This document shows, in pieces, positions 61,220 to 64,000 of a DNA stretch of 64,000 nt. Position 1 is the first letter of the stretch, and every line of letters begins with the position of its first letter. The notes beneath the pieces are model-generated. The model saw only the letters and a list, made by a program, of their open reading frames with translations. It was not told the DNA's origin and made no database searches. The DNA is taken from positions 16,607-80,606 of the forward strand of contig JBMOQX010000039.1 in the NCBI GenBank assembly GCA_049322755.1, read 5' to 3'. The position numbers and the translations under genes are program-made. This DNA is from DATIUV01 sp049322755 (lineage in GTDB: Bacteria > Pseudomonadota > Gammaproteobacteria > Burkholderiales > UBA6910).

Positions 61220-61306
61220 GCGATTCAAACTAAAATGCGTGGACTTCCGCCCGCGCGCCGGCGGCGCCCAGCGCCGCTGCCGCGCCCACCCTTGGACACG
61301 ACACGC

Positions 61307-62107
61307 ATGCACCCTATGTTGAACACGGCCGTCAAGGCCGCCCGCCGCGCCGGCAACGTCATCCTGCGCGCCTCGCAGAATCTCGACGTGATCCAGGTCA
61401 GCAGCAAGGCGGAGAACGATTTCGTGTCGGAGGTGGACCGCGCGGCGGAGCAGGCGATCATCGAGGTGCTGCACAGGGCCTATCCGGAGCACGCCATTCT
61501 AGCAGAGGAGAGCGGCGACCACGGCCGCTCGGAGTACCAGTGGATCGTGGATCCGCTCGACGGCACCACCAACTTCCTGCACGGCATGCCGCAGTACGCG
61601 GTGTCCATCGCGCTGGCCCACAAGGGCGCGGTCACCCAGGCGGTGGTGTTCGACCCGGTGCGCAACGACCTCTACACTGCCTCCAAGGGCGTCGGCGCCT
61701 ATCTCAACGACCGGCGCATCCGCGTGAGCAAGCGCACGCGCCTCGAGGGCGCGCTGATCGGCACCGGTTTCCCGTACTCGCGCATGGAGCACGTCGACGC
61801 CTACCTGCGCATGCTGCGCGCCGTGATGCGGGACACCGCCGGCGTGCGCCGTCCCGGCGCCGCGTCGCTGGATCTCTGCTACGTGGCAGCGGGCTATTAC
61901 GACGGTTTCTGGGAGATCGGCCTGTCGCCGTGGGACATCGCCGCCGGCACGCTGCTGATCACCGAGGCGGGCGGCCTGGTGGGCGACCTGCTCGGGGAGG
62001 CGGGCTACATGCAGAGCGGCAACGTGGTGGCGGGCAACCCGCGGGTGTTCGCGCAGCTGCTGCAGGTAATCGAGCCCCATCTCACCGAAAAACTGCGGAA
62101 GGCGTGA
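61307..62107 (+). CDS. suhB: Inositol-1-monophosphatase family protein SuhB
   Basis: A 266-residue inositol-monophosphatase-family protein. Metal-binding motifs are intact: EESG (near residue 67), DPLDGTTNFLHG (near 84) and WDIAAGTLLITEAGG (near 211). It hydrolyses inositol-1-phosphate; in E. coli SuhB also joins the rRNA antitermination complex. The ATG at 61307 fits the family N-terminus. Divergent from trmJ. Its 3' end is where base composition changes, so it marks the last clear core gene on this side. Confidence 0.95.
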   Translation: MHPMLNTAVKAARRAGNVILRASQNLDVIQVSSKAENDFVSEVDRAAEQAIIEVLHRAYPEHAILAEESGDHGRSEYQWIVDPLDGTTNFLHGMPQYAVSIALAHKGAVTQAVVFDPVRNDLYTASKGVGAYLNDRRIRVSKRTRLEGALIGTGFPYSRMEHVDAYLRMLRAVMRDTAGVRRPGAASLDLCYVAAGYYDGFWEIGLSPWDIAAGTLLITEAGGLVGDLLGEAGYMQSGNVVAGNPRVFAQLLQVIEPHLTEKLRKA

Positions 62108-62297
62108 ACCGACAACCCGCCGCGAAAACGCATCGGCCTCGCACGGCGCGGGCGGGCCCATGATATCCGCAGCCGACATCACCCGGCACACGCCGATGAT
62201 GCAACTGGCGATTTTCCCTATGAAAGATGCGCGAGAATTCGCGCGACCTACACCGCGACCTTATACTGGCATAGTCGCTTCTGAGAGACAGTCAGAC

Positions 62298-63122
62298 ATG
62301 GACATGAGCACTGAGCGCCGCGGGATCCCTGCTCCACTCGGCAGCGTTGAGCCACACGCCGGGCTGCTCAATGTTCCGCCTGATGGTCAGCTGCTTTACA
62401 AGATGATGACCGCCGAGAATCTGTTGCGCTCGATTCTTGGGGCTTATCTCCATTTCAATCGCGTGGACAGCTATGCGGACTTCCCCGGCGCAGATCCTCA
62501 TGATGGCCAGCAATTGTCGGCAGACCAGGTGGGGAATGTTGGCGCTCGTTTCCTAAAGGCTCCAGACTTTTCGGCCGCGGACTATTACGATCAATCGCGT
62601 GCGAGAACCTATGCGTGCTGCTTCTCGCTCAACAACTCAGATCACATCTGGCGCAACTACGCGACCGGGAGTGCCAAGAGGCAGGTTTGCGTCGTTTTTG
62701 AGTTCGGCAAGCTGAGAGCAACGCTTAACAGGACCTTTCATCCCGGCAATGCCGCGCTCGAATACAACGGCGTGCGGTGCCATCAAATCTTTTCGCTGAA
62801 CTACGGTACCGTGGAATACGTTGACTGGGATCGTCATCGAGCGAATGCCGAGCACCTCCCGAACCCGATCAGGTACACCTACCTGAAAAGCAAGGCATTT
62901 GGTGCGGAAAAGGAGCTGCGGGTTTCCCTGTCCGCCATCGGCATAGGGCATTTCGCTCTTAACGATGGAAGTATTATGGAATTCCCTCCGAGCCTGCAGG
63001 TTCCGTTCGATTTCAAGGCAGCCATGGCAGACGGAACGCTCGTGCAAATTCTCCTCGCACCCGATGCGGACGGCGATTTCCTCCATGCTGAGCTATACAA
63101 GTTGCGCATACTGTCGAAATAG
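62298..63122 (+). CDS. DUF2971-like protein of a low-GC island
   Basis: A 274-residue soluble protein with lower GC (~50-55%) than the rest of the window. The segment CFSLNNSDHIWRNYATGSA followed by VCVVFEFGKL matches the layout of DUF2971 proteins (a Ser-x-[Ser/Asn]-DNxxMWxxY-like stretch and a hydrophobic strand). Family members are of unknown function and are frequent in genomic islands. The ATG at 62298 is used; the frame is open to 62160. No signal peptide. It lies 129 bases upstream of the nuclease-like gene and on the same strand. The 190 bases before it hold no gene. Confidence 0.5.
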   Translation: MDMSTERRGIPAPLGSVEPHAGLLNVPPDGQLLYKMMTAENLLRSILGAYLHFNRVDSYADFPGADPHDGQQLSADQVGNVGARFLKAPDFSAADYYDQSRARTYACCFSLNNSDHIWRNYATGSAKRQVCVVFEFGKLRATLNRTFHPGNAALEYNGVRCHQIFSLNYGTVEYVDWDRHRANAEHLPNPIRYTYLKSKAFGAEKELRVSLSAIGIGHFALNDGSIMEFPPSLQVPFDFKAAMADGTLVQILLAPDADGDFLHAELYKLRILSK

Positions 63123-63251
63123 CATCGGATACCGGCGGGCCACCTTCTTCGATAGGCCCTCTCATCTACTAGTTTTGCCGCTTACTCGATCAAGTCGAAC
63201 TTGCGGTTCTTTGTTAGGAAGTAGCCGGCGTGATATGAAGGATTGGCAGCC

Positions 63252-64000
63252 ATGTCACTAGAGGGCGCCCTCGATTTGATTCACCGGTTCTTGACCGGCT
63301 TGAAGCACAGCGGCGCCGGCGGCTTCGAGGGGCTTGTTTCCATTCTCTGCGACTCTGCGACCGGACAGCGCTTCCGGATCTCTGGCTCGGGGCCGCAAGA
63401 AGGCCAGGACCTACGCTCGGAGCCAGGCATAGGCAATCTCATCAAGGTTGAAGCCAAGCACTATCAAAAAGGGCAGCTTAGTCTCCGCGAGCTGGAGGGC
63501 GAGCTGGCGCAGGCCGCATTAGCCGGTTCAGGTCTTGATCTCTGGGTGCTCGCGGCGTCATGCCGAATCAACGACGAACACGCAAAGAAACTGGAGGCGG
63601 ATGCCAGCGAACTCAACGTCGAAGTGCTCTTCCTTGACATGGGGAATGAGGGACTCCCACGTCTTTCCGTCCTAATGGCGTCCTATCCCGAGGCTGTAGA
63701 GCGTTGGATTAGTTTGCATGGCATCGCTCAGCCACTCGAACCTTTGAAAGCTGCCTTCGCCACGCTGCGCAGCGATCCGCAATTTGGCCGCGTCGCCGAA
63801 CAGCTTTCCGGCAAGCTGAAGCACACGCTGCTCGGATATGAGGACGCGCGCCAGCGGGCAATGCGGCGGTTCCTAGGGGCTCGCCACGAGGTAGCGCGCG
63901 AGCGCCTCAACCAGCGGATCGAGCAGCGCCGCGGCGCCTCCAACGCACTCGGCAAGCGTCGAGCGCTCGAGCGCCACCCCCTCACGGGCGTAGATCTGCG
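63252..64000 (+). CDS. Partial gene: PD-(D/E)xK nuclease domain at N-terminus, runs off the window
   Basis: The frame from an ATG at 63252 is open to the window end (249 codons, no stop). The first ~130 residues look like a PD-(D/E)xK nuclease: FEGLVSIL near residue 25, G51-Q-D53 with a following E67-A-K69 in IKVEAKHYQ, then LRELEGELAQA and DLWVLAAS strands. D53, E67 and K69 are the probable catalytic set. A linker rich in Arg follows (about 185-249). Such N-terminal nucleases head large anti-phage proteins (for example STAND NTPases or other effectors). The effector or sensor part lies beyond the window. Confidence 0.65.
   Translation, partial: MSLEGALDLIHRFLTGLKHSGAGGFEGLVSILCDSATGQRFRISGSGPQEGQDLRSEPGIGNLIKVEAKHYQKGQLSLRELEGELAQAALAGSGLDLWVLAASCRINDEHAKKLEADASELNVEVLFLDMGNEGLPRLSVLMASYPEAVERWISLHGIAQPLEPLKAAFATLRSDPQFGRVAEQLSGKLKHTLLGYEDARQRAMRRFLGARHEVARERLNQRIEQRRGASNALGKRRALERHPLTGVDL

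Overview
The window is a very GC-rich (roughly 70%), gene-dense chromosomal segment of a proteobacterium. A betaproteobacterial lineage is most likely: the trmJ-cysE-iscR-iscS order, a DUF6352 gene, Slp and MlaA lipoproteins, an argW-like tRNA-Arg(CCU) and a SUF operon with its own Rrf2 regulator fit this, but no rRNA or other decisive marker is present, so the assignment is inference. Most of the window is ordinary core genome. The last ~1.9 kb is clearly different in base composition.

Layout. 1-4.3 kb: a yqjD/yqjE/yqjK-type envelope-stress operon (minus strand), then DUF4139, LemA and a GIDE-like membrane protein with an EF-hand-like loop. 4.3-9.1 kb: a 180-kDa-class NAD-glutamate dehydrogenase. 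9.3-16.1 kb: the SUF iron-sulfur system read leftward, Rrf2 regulator-sufB-(repeat)-sufC-sufD-sufS-sufU-sufT, then a Rieske ferredoxin. 16.1-20.2 kb: a hydrolase, two GGDEF proteins and a DUF1992 protein. 20.2-24.2 kb: MmgE/PrpD, a class III CoA-transferase and an acyl-CoA dehydrogenase. 24.4-27.5 kb: a 2-oxoacid dehydrogenase E1alpha-E1beta-E2 operon with no E3. 27.8-34.1 kb: an exported protein-isoaspartate methyltransferase, a cation/proton antiporter, and a group of oxidoreductases (SAF-domain dehydrogenase, AhpD-like, succinate-semialdehyde dehydrogenase, atypical SDR). 34.3-43.8 kb: mlaA, DUF2007, htpX, then a long leftward chain of overlapping genes (DUF6352, SirB1-like, DUF3301, FrnE-like DsbA, EamA, hydrolase) with polX, a DksA-like protein and a VOC protein at its head. 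44.1-50.9 kb: tRNA-Arg, Slp, an amidoligase/M14 hydrolase pair, a secreted hydrolase-like protein, TlpA, ferredoxin-NADP reductase and an MFS transporter. 51.0-57.5 kb: a decayed PAS sensor, an AEC transporter, a permease with an ECF sigma/anti-sigma pair, DUF411, a D-threonine aldolase-like enzyme and an EF-hand protein. 57.6-62.1 kb: a reduced ISC locus (iscA, iscS, iscR) with cysE, trmJ and suhB.

Themes. Two iron-sulfur assembly loci lie in one window, and both Rrf2 regulators sit behind promoters carrying the same IscR type-1-like palindrome. A third, weaker copy lies at the cysE promoter. The ISC locus has no iscU, hscBA or fdx here, while the SUF operon supplies sufU and sufT. Three copies of a ~160-bp nested inverted repeat sit between genes, one of them inside the suf operon.

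Right edge. From about 62.1 kb GC drops to roughly 50-57%. A DUF2971-like gene is followed by the first 249 codons of a protein opening with a PD-(D/E)xK nuclease domain and continuing past the window. This looks like the start of an acquired anti-phage or restriction module and is the best candidate for an undescribed system, but most of it lies outside the window.
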